From the NCBI RefSeq assembly GCF_010614725.1, contig NZ_JAAEHL010000001.1, positions 124,001 through 188,000 of the forward strand: 64,000 bases of DNA, given 5' to 3'. The stretch comes from Flavobacterium ajazii. Its GTDB lineage: Bacteria; Bacteroidota; Bacteroidia; Flavobacteriales; Flavobacteriaceae. A model generated the notes under the pieces. The model searched no databases and had not been told where the DNA came from. It saw only the letters and a list, made by a program, of their open reading frames with translations. Below, piece by piece: positions 52,207 to 61,695 of the stretch. Numbering within the stretch: the first letter of the stretch is position 1; the number at the start of each line of letters is the position of its first letter. A program made the translations under genes and the position numbers.

Positions 52207-54405
52207 TTATAATTTAGTTAGGTTATCAAGCTGTTTTTTTACGTTAATCCCTTTGTTTGTTTCATTGCTTATTGATGATAAAACAGGGATTTCAATATTT
52301 ACAATCGTACCCCTTTTAAGTTTCGAATCCACTACAAAAGAGCCATTTAATTCGGCTATTCGGCTTTCTAAATTTATAAAACCAATACCGGGTTTGTAAT
52401 TTTCTGTATTAAAGCCAATACCGTTATCTTCAAATAAAATATTCAATACATTTTCGATAAAGTTAAGCTGTAAATCAATTTTTGAAGCTTTTGCATGTTT
52501 TATAGTGTTAGTTAAAAGTTCCTGAATTATTTTGAAAATTTCAATTTGAATATCTTCATTCAGGGTATCTATTTCTTTTTTCGGATATACTGTAAAATCA
52601 GTTTTAATAGTACTGGCTTCACCTATATTTTTTAGATAAGATTCTAAAACTTCACAAAATTTATGGTGTGTAAATTTCTTCGGAATCAAAGTGTGAGAAA
52701 GGTTTCTTACATGGTTATAAGTTTCGTCTAATAATGCTGTAAGATTTTTAATTTTTGGAGAGCTGGAAATTATTAAATGATTCAATTGAAGTTTGATTGC
52801 AGCCAGATTTCCGCCAATACTGTCGTGCAGTTCCTGGGCAATACGCTGTCTTTCTTTATCCTGCGCGCTAACAGAGGCCTTGATTAGTTTTAATTCCTGA
52901 TCCTTTAAAAGATTGTTGATGTTCTGTTTGCTAATTTCAGCCTGTTGAATGTTTAACAAACGTTGTGTTTTTAATCGTTTATAATACTGAAGCAATAATC
53001 CGATAATCGGAATTAATACAATCAGAAACCCGAAGATCGTTAATAATTTGGTTTCTTTTTGCTGTTTGATTTCTAATAATTTCAGCTGTTGGTCTTTTTT
53101 AAGTAAAGATATTTCGCTGAGTTTTTTTTGAGATGAATTTTGAAAAAACAATATAGTGTTTTCAGTTATCTTCTGAGAAATTTGTTCCTGAAGATTTAGA
53201 TTCTCAATAGCTTCTTCCTGTTTTTCAAGTTTTAATTTTTTGGTAGTATTATCAAGCTGTAAAAACCGTATTTCTTTTTCCTTCTGGGCTGTCTTGTATT
53301 TAATCTCTAGTTCGTTAATCTCCTTTATTTTCTGAATTTTATTCACGGAATCTTTCACTCTGGTAGATTTGGTCAGATAATCGAAAGCACTTTTATAATC
53401 GTTTTGTAAAACAGCAATTTTTTTGAGCTGCTCATAAAAAGATATCTGATTATCTAAATAGCCAAAATTAACAGCTTTTTGAAGCGCATTCGAAAAAACA
53501 TCTTTTGCTTCATTGTATTTTTTTAAATCAATGTAAGTATCACCAATATTACCTCTTGCGACCAGTGCAATTTGATTCAGTTCGTTTTTATCGGCAACCA
53601 AAATAGCTTCATCATACATTTTGATGGCTTCATTTGGCTTCTGCTGCAATTGATAATTGGTTCCAAGGCTAAGAGCAATTACAGCTCTCGCTTGTTGATT
53701 ATTTGTTTTTTCACTTATTTGTTTTCCCAGATTGTAATAATAATTTCCTTTTTCAAAATCATTTGCATCCGAATAAATATCACCCAGATTAATATAACTG
53801 CCTAAAAGTATTTCTTCATCTTTTTTATATTCTAAACATTCTTTGTACGATTTTATGGCATTCGTATTATCGCCCAAAGTCTTATAAATACTGGCAAGTC
53901 CGTGCAGGTGTGTATAATAAAGATTGGTTTCTTTGTATTTTTGAGAAGTCTGAAGACCTTTTAAATGCCATTTTTTGCTTACTTCAAATAATCCTTTTTT
54001 CTTATAATTTAACCCCATGAGGTTATAACTCAAAGAAAAGAGTCTGTTTTTTAAAGAATCGTTGGTTAATCTGCTATTGTACTTTAAGGCTTGATCTGTG
54101 TAATAGATAGACGAATCTAAAATGGCTCTTTTATTGTAATAATAAGCCTGTAATAAATTAAGACTGGCAATATTAGAAGGATATTTTGCTTTTTTTATAA
54201 ATGATTTAGTGTTTCTAAATGCCTTTTTTTCATCTCCTTTGTTGTATAAATTATAGAGAGCTGTAACAGTTTTTTTTTCCTCAGCTTCTGGCGATTTTTT
54301 GACAACAGGTAATGTTTTTTTAATGTTATTATCAATTTGGGAATACAAGCTGATGGATAACATAAAAAAAAGAAATGCAAAAGAACTTTTTGAATTAATT
54401 ACCAT
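52207..54405 (-). CDS. Sensor histidine kinase with TPR sensor region
   Basis: The 732-residue protein has a signal peptide (MVINSKSSFAFLFFMLSISLYS). A periplasmic region of about 330 residues built of TPRs follows (for example YLDNQISFYEQLKKIAVLQN), then a coiled-coil stretch rich in Gln, Glu and Lys. One transmembrane helix lies near 450-470 (LLTIFGFLIVLIPIIGLLLQ). The kinase core is of HisKA_3 type, with phospho-acceptor His527 in QELHDSIGGNLAA and an ATPase domain with QELLTNTIKHA and DNGIGF. This NarX/DesK-like class pairs with LuxR-type regulators, as here. The signal is unknown. Confidence 0.95.
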   Translation of the reverse strand: MVINSKSSFAFLFFMLSISLYSQIDNNIKKTLPVVKKSPEAEEKKTVTALYNLYNKGDEKKAFRNTKSFIKKAKYPSNIASLNLLQAYYYNKRAILDSSIYYTDQALKYNSRLTNDSLKNRLFSLSYNLMGLNYKKKGLFEVSKKWHLKGLQTSQKYKETNLYYTHLHGLASIYKTLGDNTNAIKSYKECLEYKKDEEILLGSYINLGDIYSDANDFEKGNYYYNLGKQISEKTNNQQARAVIALSLGTNYQLQQKPNEAIKMYDEAILVADKNELNQIALVARGNIGDTYIDLKKYNEAKDVFSNALQKAVNFGYLDNQISFYEQLKKIAVLQNDYKSAFDYLTKSTRVKDSVNKIQKIKEINELEIKYKTAQKEKEIRFLQLDNTTKKLKLEKQEEAIENLNLQEQISQKITENTILFFQNSSQKKLSEISLLKKDQQLKLLEIKQQKETKLLTIFGFLIVLIPIIGLLLQYYKRLKTQRLLNIQQAEISKQNINNLLKDQELKLIKASVSAQDKERQRIAQELHDSIGGNLAAIKLQLNHLIISSSPKIKNLTALLDETYNHVRNLSHTLIPKKFTHHKFCEVLESYLKNIGEASTIKTDFTVYPKKEIDTLNEDIQIEIFKIIQELLTNTIKHAKASKIDLQLNFIENVLNILFEDNGIGFNTENYKPGIGFINLESRIAELNGSFVVDSKLKRGTIVNIEIPVLSSISNETNKGINVKKQLDNLTKL

Positions 54406-54669
54406 GTTGTTAATAGGTGTGGTTTGAAATTTAAGGTGTTGTAAATATGGGATTTATATAAATTTATTAAAGCATTTAAAATTAGCATAAATAGATTTTA
54501 AATTGCCTATTTTATCTAAAAAAAATCAACAAATTAGTTAAATAAAGATTCGTGAAAAAAGTAAAACCGAACTGATTTTAAATTAAAATTATATTATTTC
54601 AAAGATAAATTCTATAAAAAGTAAATCATAAATTATTGTAAATTTACTCTACTCAAAAAAGACAAAATC

Positions 54670-55485
54670 ATGAAAAAACACTTATTTATAGCAACTATCA
54701 CACTAGCTCTGGTTTATGCTTGTGCAACAAATCCAGTTACAGGGAAAAAAGATCTGAATTTTGTTTCTAACAGCGAATTATTTCCTTCATCTTTCCAGCA
54801 ATATGATACTTTCCTGAAAGAAAACAAAGTGATTACAGGGACTGCAGACGCTAAAAAAGTAGAATTGATAGGAACTAAAATTAAAGCTGCTGCCGAAAAA
54901 TATTTAACTTATTTAGGGCAAACACAATACCTGAAAGATTATCGCTGGGAATATAAATTAGTTGACAATAAAGAAGTGAATGCGTGGTGTTTGCCGGGAG
55001 GTAAAATTGTGGTTTATTCTGGTATTTTACCAATTACGCAGGATGAATCAGGTTTGGCGACTGTTATGGGACACGAAGTTTCACATGCTTTGGCAAACCA
55101 TGGAGCTCAAAGAATGAGTGCAGCACAATTACAGCAGTTAGGAGCTGTTGGAGTAGCAGTGGCAACGGGAAGTCAAAGTGCACAAAGTCAGGCGATGTGG
55201 CAAAAATATTATGGATTGGGTTCAGAGGTAGGAGTGATGCTGCCTTTTAGCAGAAGCCATGAAAGCGAAGCGGATAAAATCGGTTTGACTCTTATGACGA
55301 TAGCAGGCTATAATCCGGATGACTCGATTGCTTTTTGGAGCAGAATGTCTGCCAAATCCGGAGGTTCCGGAACTCCAGAGTTTTTGAGTACGCACCCTTC
55401 TGACGCTACCAGAATTGCTAATTTGAAGTCATTAATCCCGCAGGCCAGAGAAACAGCTGCTAAAGTTGGAATTATTAGAATATAA
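54670..55485 (+). CDS. M48-family metallopeptidase lipoprotein
   Basis: The 271-residue protein is a probable lipoprotein (signal peptide ending VYAC, Cys18). The zinc site HEVSH has ligands His135 and His139 with catalytic Glu136, and the third ligand is Glu198 in SRSHESEAD. The context GGKIVVYSGILPITQDESGLA is typical of BepA/LoiP-like M48 proteases that act on outer-membrane proteins in the periplasm. The 3' end overlaps by 11 bp the end of the convergent hypothetical gene. Confidence 0.95.
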   Translation: MKKHLFIATITLALVYACATNPVTGKKDLNFVSNSELFPSSFQQYDTFLKENKVITGTADAKKVELIGTKIKAAAEKYLTYLGQTQYLKDYRWEYKLVDNKEVNAWCLPGGKIVVYSGILPITQDESGLATVMGHEVSHALANHGAQRMSAAQLQQLGAVGVAVATGSQSAQSQAMWQKYYGLGSEVGVMLPFSRSHESEADKIGLTLMTIAGYNPDDSIAFWSRMSAKSGGSGTPEFLSTHPSDATRIANLKSLIPQARETAAKVGIIRI

Positions 55486-56107
55486 ATTCTTCGGGAACTT
55501 TATTTAAGTCATAAGTAAATTTTTGAATCAGAATTTTATTTTGAATATATTGTTCGTAACTCATATTTTTATCAAAAAGTAAAATTATTTGAGACTGAGC
55601 GGTGTAATCTATTCTTTGAATAAAATTCAGAATTTCGGTCTTTTGAATATCTGTATTGTCAATTGAAACGGTATTGCTCTGTTTTTTAAATCGAAGAACA
55701 ACTTTATCAGTTTCAGTTGACTTTTCTGTTTTATAATACACTTTTGTAAACGGTAAAAAAGCTAAGTTCTTCCCAACAGAATCGGCATAAGAGTAATAAT
55801 TTTCAGCTTTTTCGTTTTTGTGAGCACTGTCTCCACGCTTCTTTTCCTGTAATTTCATAACTTCAGGAATTACTAGTTTTAAAGGCAGACGTTTATCAAT
55901 ATTGAAAATCCAATTGGTCGAAATAATACTGTTTTTTCGGTTTACTTCTGCCAAAGTATCCTTTCCTTCAACTTTAAAGAAGATGTAAATTGGCGAATGA
56001 TCCTGTACATCTTTTACAATAGAAACATTTGATTTTGGTAGTAAAACGTCTTTTTTTTCTTCACAAGAGAAAATTAATAACGCAATAAACAGAGTAAAGT
56101 ATTTCAT
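55475..56107 (-). CDS. Hypothetical lipoprotein
   Basis: The start at 56107 (MKYFTLFIALLIFSC) gives 210 residues with a clear lipobox (Cys15). An ATG at 56134 would overlap the upstream gene and precede the signal peptide. The mature part has alternating strands (SPIYIFFKVEGKDTLAEVNR, KVVLRFKKQSNTVSIDN) and ends LNKVPEEFIF. No family was recognised. It follows the DUF4919-like gene by 13 bp, and the two are probably one operon. Confidence 0.72.
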   Translation of the reverse strand: MKYFTLFIALLIFSCEEKKDVLLPKSNVSIVKDVQDHSPIYIFFKVEGKDTLAEVNRKNSIISTNWIFNIDKRLPLKLVIPEVMKLQEKKRGDSAHKNEKAENYYSYADSVGKNLAFLPFTKVYYKTEKSTETDKVVLRFKKQSNTVSIDNTDIQKTEILNFIQRIDYTAQSQIILLFDKNMSYEQYIQNKILIQKFTYDLNKVPEEFIF

Positions 56108-56120
56108 ATTTATTTTATTT

Positions 56121-56951
56121 TTATTCAATTTCATAATCTCCTTCTTTAAGTAATGGAAGCCAATGCGTTAAATTTGAAAAGCGCATGATGTGATAACAGT
56201 CATAGCCTCCTAAAAGTACTTTTTCCGGGGTAAGCAAGACTGTTACTTTTTTTGGATAACATTCAAATTTTGCTTCGTAAATTGATATTCCTTCAAAAAA
56301 ATTATTCAAAATATAGGGAGATTTTCGGCTTCCGTCGCCATATTGAAATATTGAGGTAATAATTTTTACCATCATTTCAAAATAAAGATTAGATAATTCA
56401 TGATTCCCCAAACCTTTATATGCATAAGCTAATTCTTTATGTCCACTGATATTGTTTGGACTTAGGTTTAGAATCTCTTTGGATGTGATAATTGCCTCAT
56501 CATACTTTTTATCTTCATTCAATTTGTACGCCTTGCGAGCCATACTGTCTAAACGAGTTGGATTTATTGTATTGGAATGGATTTTATATTTAGTCAGACT
56601 TATAATTTGTGCTGCCGTTACAGCCGTAGTATCAAGTTTTTGAAGCAGTGTCTGAACATTTTTATAATAATAGACAGAATTTTGATTTGTCAATTCAGTA
56701 ATTGATACATTATAAGGTTGAATGCTTTTTTGAGATGTGTTCTCTTCAGAAATGCTAACATTATTCGATACTTCAATTATTTTTGTAGCAGATTCTTCAT
56801 CCTCTTTTTTGCTCTTTTTTGAAGAATCTCCATAAATTAAAACTTTTGTTTTAGCATTTTGTTTTGGTGGTATCGGTGGCAAAGGCACTTGCGAATAGTT
56901 TAAGTTCACCGCTAAAAAAATAAAGTAAAGAAGGGGATATTTGTTTTTCAT
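56121..56951 (-). CDS. Exported TPR-like protein, possibly DUF4919 family
   Basis: The 276-residue protein has a signal peptide (MKNKYPLLYFIFLAVNLNYS) and a proline-lysine-rich linker. A C-terminal half of helical repeats follows (ARKAYKLNEDKKYDEAIITSKEILNLSPNNISGHKELAYAYKGLGNHELSNLYF), then a beta-rich end with GDGSRKSPYILNNFFEGISIY and LLGGYDCYHIMRFSN. The GDG..K.P motif after the helices is what I recall for DUF4919 proteins. Its function is unknown. It precedes the hypothetical lipoprotein gene. Confidence 0.7.
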   Translation of the reverse strand: MKNKYPLLYFIFLAVNLNYSQVPLPPIPPKQNAKTKVLIYGDSSKKSKKEDEESATKIIEVSNNVSISEENTSQKSIQPYNVSITELTNQNSVYYYKNVQTLLQKLDTTAVTAAQIISLTKYKIHSNTINPTRLDSMARKAYKLNEDKKYDEAIITSKEILNLSPNNISGHKELAYAYKGLGNHELSNLYFEMMVKIITSIFQYGDGSRKSPYILNNFFEGISIYEAKFECYPKKVTVLLTPEKVLLGGYDCYHIMRFSNLTHWLPLLKEGDYEIE

Positions 56952-56983
56952 TTTTGTACAAAAGTTTACTCAAAATTTGTCAT

Positions 56984-57811
56984 TTAGATATTATTCAATT
57001 TGTCAAATAAAGTAATACATTCGACAGCTTCTTTCACATCATGAACACGAAGAATTTTTGCTCCTTTTGTTAAAGCAATTGTATTCAGAAAAGTTGTTCC
57101 GTTTAAAGCTTCTTGGGGAGTGATATCAAGCGTTTTATAAATCATTGATTTTCTTGAAATACCCGCCAAAACAGGTAATTCTAAAAGATTAAAAAGTTCC
57201 ATTTTCTGCATCACTTCATAATTTTGATCGGTTGTTTTAGCAAAACCAAAACCCGGGTCCAAAATCAAATCATTAATTCCTAAGCTTCTGGCTTTTTTTA
57301 CTTTTTCAGAAAAATAGAAAAGCATATCTTTTACAATGTCATCATATTGCGTCATGCTTTGCATAGTCTGTGGATTTCCCCTCATGTGCATCATGATATA
57401 CGGAACGTTATAATGCGCAATTACATCAAACATTTTCTCGTCTAATTCTCCTGCTGCAATATCATTTATGATTGCTGCACCGCTTTCTATACTTGCTTTG
57501 GCGACTTCAGCTCTAAAGGTATCAATTGATAATAAGGTATCGGGAAAATGTTTTAAAATCAATTCAATTGCAGGTATAATCCGATCGATTTCTTCCTGTT
57601 CCGATACAAATTCAGCACTTGGTTTGCTTGAATAAGCTCCTATGTCAATAAATGCTGCGCCTTCGGAAAGCATTTTATCTGTTTGTGAGATAATTTCATC
57701 TTCGTTTTTATATTTTCCGCCGTCAAAGAAGGAATTCGGAGTAATATTCAGGATTCCCATTACTTTTGGGATAGACAGATCTATAAGTTCTCTTTTGCAG
57801 TTAATCAACAT
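56984..57811 (-). CDS. folP: Dihydropteroate synthase
   Basis: FolP joins pABA to the pterin pyrophosphate in folate synthesis and is the sulfonamide target. The 275 residues form the pterin-binding TIM barrel with MGILNITPNSFFDGGKY, FIDIGAYSSKP, SIDTFRAEVAK, INDIAAGELDEKMF, MMHMRGNPQTMQ, DPGFGFAKT, GISRKSMI and the end ILRVHDV. All known substrate-binding blocks are present. It is divergent from the DUF1599 gene, a pairing I recall from other Bacteroidota. Confidence 0.97.
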   Translation of the reverse strand: MLINCKRELIDLSIPKVMGILNITPNSFFDGGKYKNEDEIISQTDKMLSEGAAFIDIGAYSSKPSAEFVSEQEEIDRIIPAIELILKHFPDTLLSIDTFRAEVAKASIESGAAIINDIAAGELDEKMFDVIAHYNVPYIMMHMRGNPQTMQSMTQYDDIVKDMLFYFSEKVKKARSLGINDLILDPGFGFAKTTDQNYEVMQKMELFNLLELPVLAGISRKSMIYKTLDITPQEALNGTTFLNTIALTKGAKILRVHDVKEAVECITLFDKLNNI

Positions 57812-57814
57812 TTT

Positions 57815-58021
57815 GTTTCAAGTTTTTATTTGTTTCAAGTTTTTATTTGTTTCAAGTTTCAGGTTGATGCAGATTGCGCAAGTTTTACAACTATACCCGA
57901 GGCTTAAAACCTAACTGGCGAAGCAAACCTGAAACTTGAAACTTTTTTCAGCTCCAAGTTATTCCGTTAACACTTTGTTTAGAAAAAACTTAAAACAAAG
58001 AAAACATGAAACTTGAAACTC
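57815..58021. repeat. GTTTCAAGTTT direct and inverted repeats
   Basis: The 17-bp unit GTTTCAAGTTTTTATTT occurs at 57815 and 57832, with a partial third at 57849. The third continues GTTTCAAGTTTCAGG, which is inverted at 57928-57942, and TGAAACTTGAAAC occurs again near 58009. This fills the folP-DUF1599 gap. Confidence 0.65.
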
Positions 58022-58072
58022 TTTAATTTAATCCTTATTTTTGAAGAAATTTTAGCAAATATACAGCAATAA

Positions 58073-58612
58073 ATGAAGAATACTTCCTTAGAATTTGATA
58101 ATGTAATTACGGTTTGCCGTAATTTATTCATCAATAAAATGAAAGATTACGGCAGCGCATGGCGTATTTTAAGACTGCCATCCCTGACGGACCAGATATT
58201 CATAAAAGCACAAAGAATTAGAAGTTTACAGGAAAACGAAATCCGAAAAGTTGATGAAGACGAGAAAGGCGAATTTATCGGAATCATCAATTATTCGATT
58301 ATGGCTTTAATTCAGTTAGAGCTTGGCGTTGTCGACCAACCTGATCTTGACGTAGATAAAGCAACTGAATTATATGATGCTAAAGTTAAACTGACAAAAG
58401 ATTTAATGGAGGCTAAAAATCATGATTACGGTGAGGCATGGCGTGACATGCGAGTAAGTTCTTTGACCGATTTGATTCTGCAAAAGCTGCTTCGCGTAAA
58501 ACAGATTGAAGACAATAAAGGAGCAACATTAGTTTCTGAAGGTATTGACGCCAATTATCAGGACATGATTAATTATGCTGTTTTTGCCTTAATTCTAAAT
58601 CCTAATAAATAA
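58073..58612 (+). CDS. DUF1599 domain protein (internally duplicated)
   Basis: The 179-residue protein consists of two similar halves: KMKDYGSAWRILRLPSLTDQ ... RIRSLQEN and KNHDYGEAWRDMRVSSLTDL ... RVKQIEDN. Each is followed by an INYSIMALIQL or INYAVFALILN helix. This is the DUF1599 family, proposed in annotations to relate to nucleotide modification but not characterised. It is soluble and helical. Its neighbours are FolP and a BT_3928-type protein. Confidence 0.9.
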   Translation: MKNTSLEFDNVITVCRNLFINKMKDYGSAWRILRLPSLTDQIFIKAQRIRSLQENEIRKVDEDEKGEFIGIINYSIMALIQLELGVVDQPDLDVDKATELYDAKVKLTKDLMEAKNHDYGEAWRDMRVSSLTDLILQKLLRVKQIEDNKGATLVSEGIDANYQDMINYAVFALILNPNK

Positions 58613-58704
58613 ATAAAATTTCAAATATTTAAGTTCCAAAATCCAATGCTAAACTTGAAATTTGGAGTTTGATATTTTAAAATAACCCCAATTTTATCAT
58701 TATC

Positions 58705-59805
58705 ATGAAAAACATCATTACCCAATTTTCCCGATTATTTGTCGGTGTACTTTTTATCATTTCCGGACTGATTAAATTAAACGACCCGGTTGGTTTCTCT
58801 TATAAGTTAGCTGAATATTTTAGCGAACCGGTTTTTAACATGCCTTTTTTAGAGCCATTTGCTTTGGGATTGGCAATCTTTTTAGTGATTTTAGAGGTCG
58901 TTTTGGGTGTAATGTTATTGGTAGGATACAAAACTAAAACAACAATATGGAGCCTATTACTTTTAATAGTTTTCTTTACTTTCCTTACTTTTTATTCTGC
59001 TTATTTTGATGTAGTTAAAGATTGTGGCTGTTTTGGCGATGCTTTACATTTAACTCCTTGGGAATCGTTCACAAAAGACGTTGTTTTATTATTTTTTATT
59101 CTAATTTTATTCTTCAATCAAAAATTAATAAAACCTTTATTCGCAAAATCAAAAAACAATTTTGCAGTTTATCTAAGTGTTATTTTATGTGCTTTTATGG
59201 CTTTTTGGGTTTTAAATCATAATCCAATAAAAGATTTCCGTCCTTATAAAGTAGGAACTAATATTGAAAAAGGTATGGAAATTCCTGAAGGAGCGCCAAA
59301 ATCAGTTGTAGAGATGGTTTTTATTTACAAAGTAAATGGTGTTGATAAGGAATTTACCGAAAAGGATTTAATGAATATCCCTGAAGGAGCAACATTTGTT
59401 GACAGAAAAGACAAAGTAATTACAGAAGGTTATGTGCCGCCAATTCACGATTTTACTATGACCAAAGATGATTCTGACTATAAAGAAGAATTATTGAAAG
59501 AGCCAAAATTGTTGATTTTTGTAACTTATGATTTGAATTTATCGAATATTGATGGTTTAAAAAAGTTAGAAAAATTAAATCAGGAAGCTAAAGCAAAAGG
59601 ATATAAAGTAATTGCAATGACAGCTTCCGGTGCCGATGTAATTGAAAAAACTAAAAAAGAATACGGCTTAAATGTTGATTTTTATTTCTGTGATGCCACG
59701 GCTTTAAAAACAGTTGAAAGAGCTAATCCGAGCATAGTTGTAGTTCAAAAGGGTACTATTGTTCAAAAAGTGCATTATAATGATATTCAGGATTTAATAC
59801 TTTAA
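58705..59805 (+). CDS. BT_3928-type membrane protein (DoxX/MauE-like with thioredoxin-like end)
   Basis: The 366-residue protein begins with four transmembrane helices of the DoxX/MauE type (FSRLFVGVLFIISGLIKLNDP, LFLVILEVVLGVMLLVGYKT) followed by CGCFGDALHLTPWESF, a cysteine motif of electron-transfer partners. After a fifth helix near 150-170, the soluble end (about 250-366) resembles a thioredoxin-like fold without a visible CxxC. A role in redox or disulfide chemistry at the membrane is inferred from the fold. It follows the DUF1599 gene on the same strand. Confidence 0.88.
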   Translation: MKNIITQFSRLFVGVLFIISGLIKLNDPVGFSYKLAEYFSEPVFNMPFLEPFALGLAIFLVILEVVLGVMLLVGYKTKTTIWSLLLLIVFFTFLTFYSAYFDVVKDCGCFGDALHLTPWESFTKDVVLLFFILILFFNQKLIKPLFAKSKNNFAVYLSVILCAFMAFWVLNHNPIKDFRPYKVGTNIEKGMEIPEGAPKSVVEMVFIYKVNGVDKEFTEKDLMNIPEGATFVDRKDKVITEGYVPPIHDFTMTKDDSDYKEELLKEPKLLIFVTYDLNLSNIDGLKKLEKLNQEAKAKGYKVIAMTASGADVIEKTKKEYGLNVDFYFCDATALKTVERANPSIVVVQKGTIVQKVHYNDIQDLIL

Positions 59806-59837
59806 AAATAAGCAATAAATCCCTGTTAAATTAATAG

Positions 59838-59892
59838 AATCCGGGCTCCAAATGTTGTGTTGAAATTAACAATTTTGGAGTCTGGATTTTTT
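59838..59892 (+). terminator. Terminator of the BT_3928-type gene
   Basis: A 15-bp stem with two wobble pairs (59838-59852 and 59874-59888) and a following T run. Confidence 0.75.
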
Positions 59893-59922
59893 GAATTTGT
59901 AATTTTCTTTTTTGTACTTTTG
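59891..59922 (+). promoter_or_regulatory. Promoter of porQ
   Basis: TTG (59891-59893), a 21-bp spacer and the perfect -7 element TACTTTTG (59915-59922). The leader would be about 110 nt. Confidence 0.5.
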
Positions 59923-60037
59923 CTTTAGAATACAAAAAAACAATTTAATAGAAATTATATTTTAAAAATTAAATGTTTCAGAATTATAATTTTATCATCA
60001 CAATTGCGTTATAATGCAGATTAAGCTCTTAACAAAC

Positions 60038-61057
60038 ATGTTGAAAAAATTTGTTCTGTTTTTTTTGTTTTCATTTACAACCGTTTCTTTCGGTCAAATA
60101 GGAGGGCGGTATGCATATCAGTTTTTAAATTTAACAACTTCGCCGAGACAGGCTGCGTTGGGAGGAAAGTCAATTACGATTTATGATGAAGATGTTAATC
60201 AGGTTATGTTTAATCCGGCAACATTAAATGCAGATATGGATAATCATTTGGCAATGAATTACGGTAATTACTATGGTGAGGCTTCTTACGGAACAGCTTC
60301 ATATGCCTATACTTACGACAGGCATTTGCAGACTTTTTATGCCGGAATAAGCTATATAAATTATGGGACATTTGAGGGATATGACGAAAATGGTCAGGCA
60401 ACCTCAGATTTTACAGGGAGTGAAGGAGCTCTTTCTTTAGGTTACGCATACAATATTCCATATACAGATATATTTATAGGAGCAAACGCAAAATTAATTA
60501 CCTCTACTTTAGAAAATTATAATTCTGTTGGAGGAGCGTTAGATTTTGGTTTTTTGTTTATAGATCAAAGAAATGATGTAAACTGGGCATTGGCGATACG
60601 AAATGTTGGAACTCAGTTTACTACTTATTCAGGAATTAAAGAAAAATTACCTCTTGAAATTATTGCAGGTGTTTCACAAGAATTGGATCATGTGCCTATC
60701 AGATGGCATCTTTCTTTAGAGAATTTGCAGCAATGGAATATTTCTTTTTCGAATCCGGTACGAGGCCAAGGAAATCTTGATGGCTCTACAGAAGAAGATA
60801 AGGTTTCTTTTGTGAACAACGCTCTTAGACATGTGGTTTTTGGAGTTGAACTTTTTCCTAAAAAAGCATTCAACATTCGATTAGGATATAATTTTAGAAG
60901 AGCAGAAGAATTAAGAATAGAAGAACAACGTAATTTTTCGGGTGTTTCATTAGGTTTCGGATTAAAAATGAACAGACTAAAATTTAATTATTCATATTCT
61001 AAATATACATTAGCAGCAAATACAAGTCTTTTTGGTTTAAATATTAATCTTCAATAA
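60038..61057 (+). CDS. porQ: Type IX secretion system protein PorQ
   Basis: PorQ is an outer-membrane beta-barrel protein that supports the attachment step of T9SS. The start at 60038 (MLKKFVLFFLFSFTTVSFG) gives 339 residues with a normal signal peptide; an ATG at 60014 adds 8 residues. The protein begins GGRYAYQFLNLTTSPRQAALGGK, has YDEDVNQVMFNPATLN, and continues with alternating strands of a FadL-like barrel (AEELRIEEQRNFSGVSLGFG, end LFGLNINLQ). It lies immediately before cmk, as in other flavobacteria I recall. It agrees with the several T9SS cargo genes in this window. Confidence 0.92.
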   Translation: MLKKFVLFFLFSFTTVSFGQIGGRYAYQFLNLTTSPRQAALGGKSITIYDEDVNQVMFNPATLNADMDNHLAMNYGNYYGEASYGTASYAYTYDRHLQTFYAGISYINYGTFEGYDENGQATSDFTGSEGALSLGYAYNIPYTDIFIGANAKLITSTLENYNSVGGALDFGFLFIDQRNDVNWALAIRNVGTQFTTYSGIKEKLPLEIIAGVSQELDHVPIRWHLSLENLQQWNISFSNPVRGQGNLDGSTEEDKVSFVNNALRHVVFGVELFPKKAFNIRLGYNFRRAEELRIEEQRNFSGVSLGFGLKMNRLKFNYSYSKYTLAANTSLFGLNINLQ

Positions 61058-61066
61058 TTGATTTAA

Positions 61067-61666
61067 ATGAGAATATTTAATTTGATTTTAGTTTTAATAG
61101 TGTCAGGTGCTTTTATAAGTTCAAAACCTTATTTTAAAGATGAACCTAATAGCTTAGAAATAGAAAGAATTAATTTTAGAATTGATGAAATGAAATCAAT
61201 GCTGAATTCTAATTCTAAATACAACTCTAAAATTGCTTTTTTTGTTGACATGAGAATTCCGTCTGGTAAAAATCGTTTTTTTGTATACGATTTGCAAAAT
61301 AATAAAATCATAGATCAGGGACTTGTAGCTCATGGATGTGGTTCGGAAACCGGGATTAAAGGAGACTTGAAGTTTAGTAATGTACCCAATTCAAATTGTA
61401 CTTCATTAGGAAGATACGCTATCGGAAGTAATTATAATGGAATTTTCGGAAAAGCTTATCGATTATCTGGCCTGGATGAAACTAATAGTAATGCATTCAA
61501 AAGAGCGATTGTTTTACATCATTATTCTGCAGTTCCATACGAAGAGCAAGATCATTACATCAGCCGTAGTCATGGCTGTCCAATGGTTAATGAACAATTT
61601 TTTAAAAGAATTGAAAAAATCATTGACGCTTCAAAATCAAACATCCTTTTAGATATTTATTATTAA
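61067..61666 (+). CDS. L,D-transpeptidase catalytic domain protein (YkuD_2 type)
   Basis: The 199-residue exported protein has a signal peptide or N-terminal anchor (residues 1-18). The catalytic block is visible: an early histidine in LVAHGCGSETG, LGRYAIG, a histidine pair in IVLHHYSAVP, and the nucleophile Cys171 in SRSHGCPMV. It would crosslink or edit peptidoglycan stem peptides in the periplasm. It starts 9 bp after porQ and ends 29 bp before cmk, so the three are probably cotranscribed. Confidence 0.92.
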   Translation: MRIFNLILVLIVSGAFISSKPYFKDEPNSLEIERINFRIDEMKSMLNSNSKYNSKIAFFVDMRIPSGKNRFFVYDLQNNKIIDQGLVAHGCGSETGIKGDLKFSNVPNSNCTSLGRYAIGSNYNGIFGKAYRLSGLDETNSNAFKRAIVLHHYSAVPYEEQDHYISRSHGCPMVNEQFFKRIEKIIDASKSNILLDIYY

Positions 61667-61695
61667 AAAGAGTAACCTTTCTTAATTACACCACT

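Noticed and set aside
57815..57942. Repeats at the folP upstream region considered as a CRISPR array
   Set aside because: The units are directly adjacent without unique spacers, and no cas genes are in the window.
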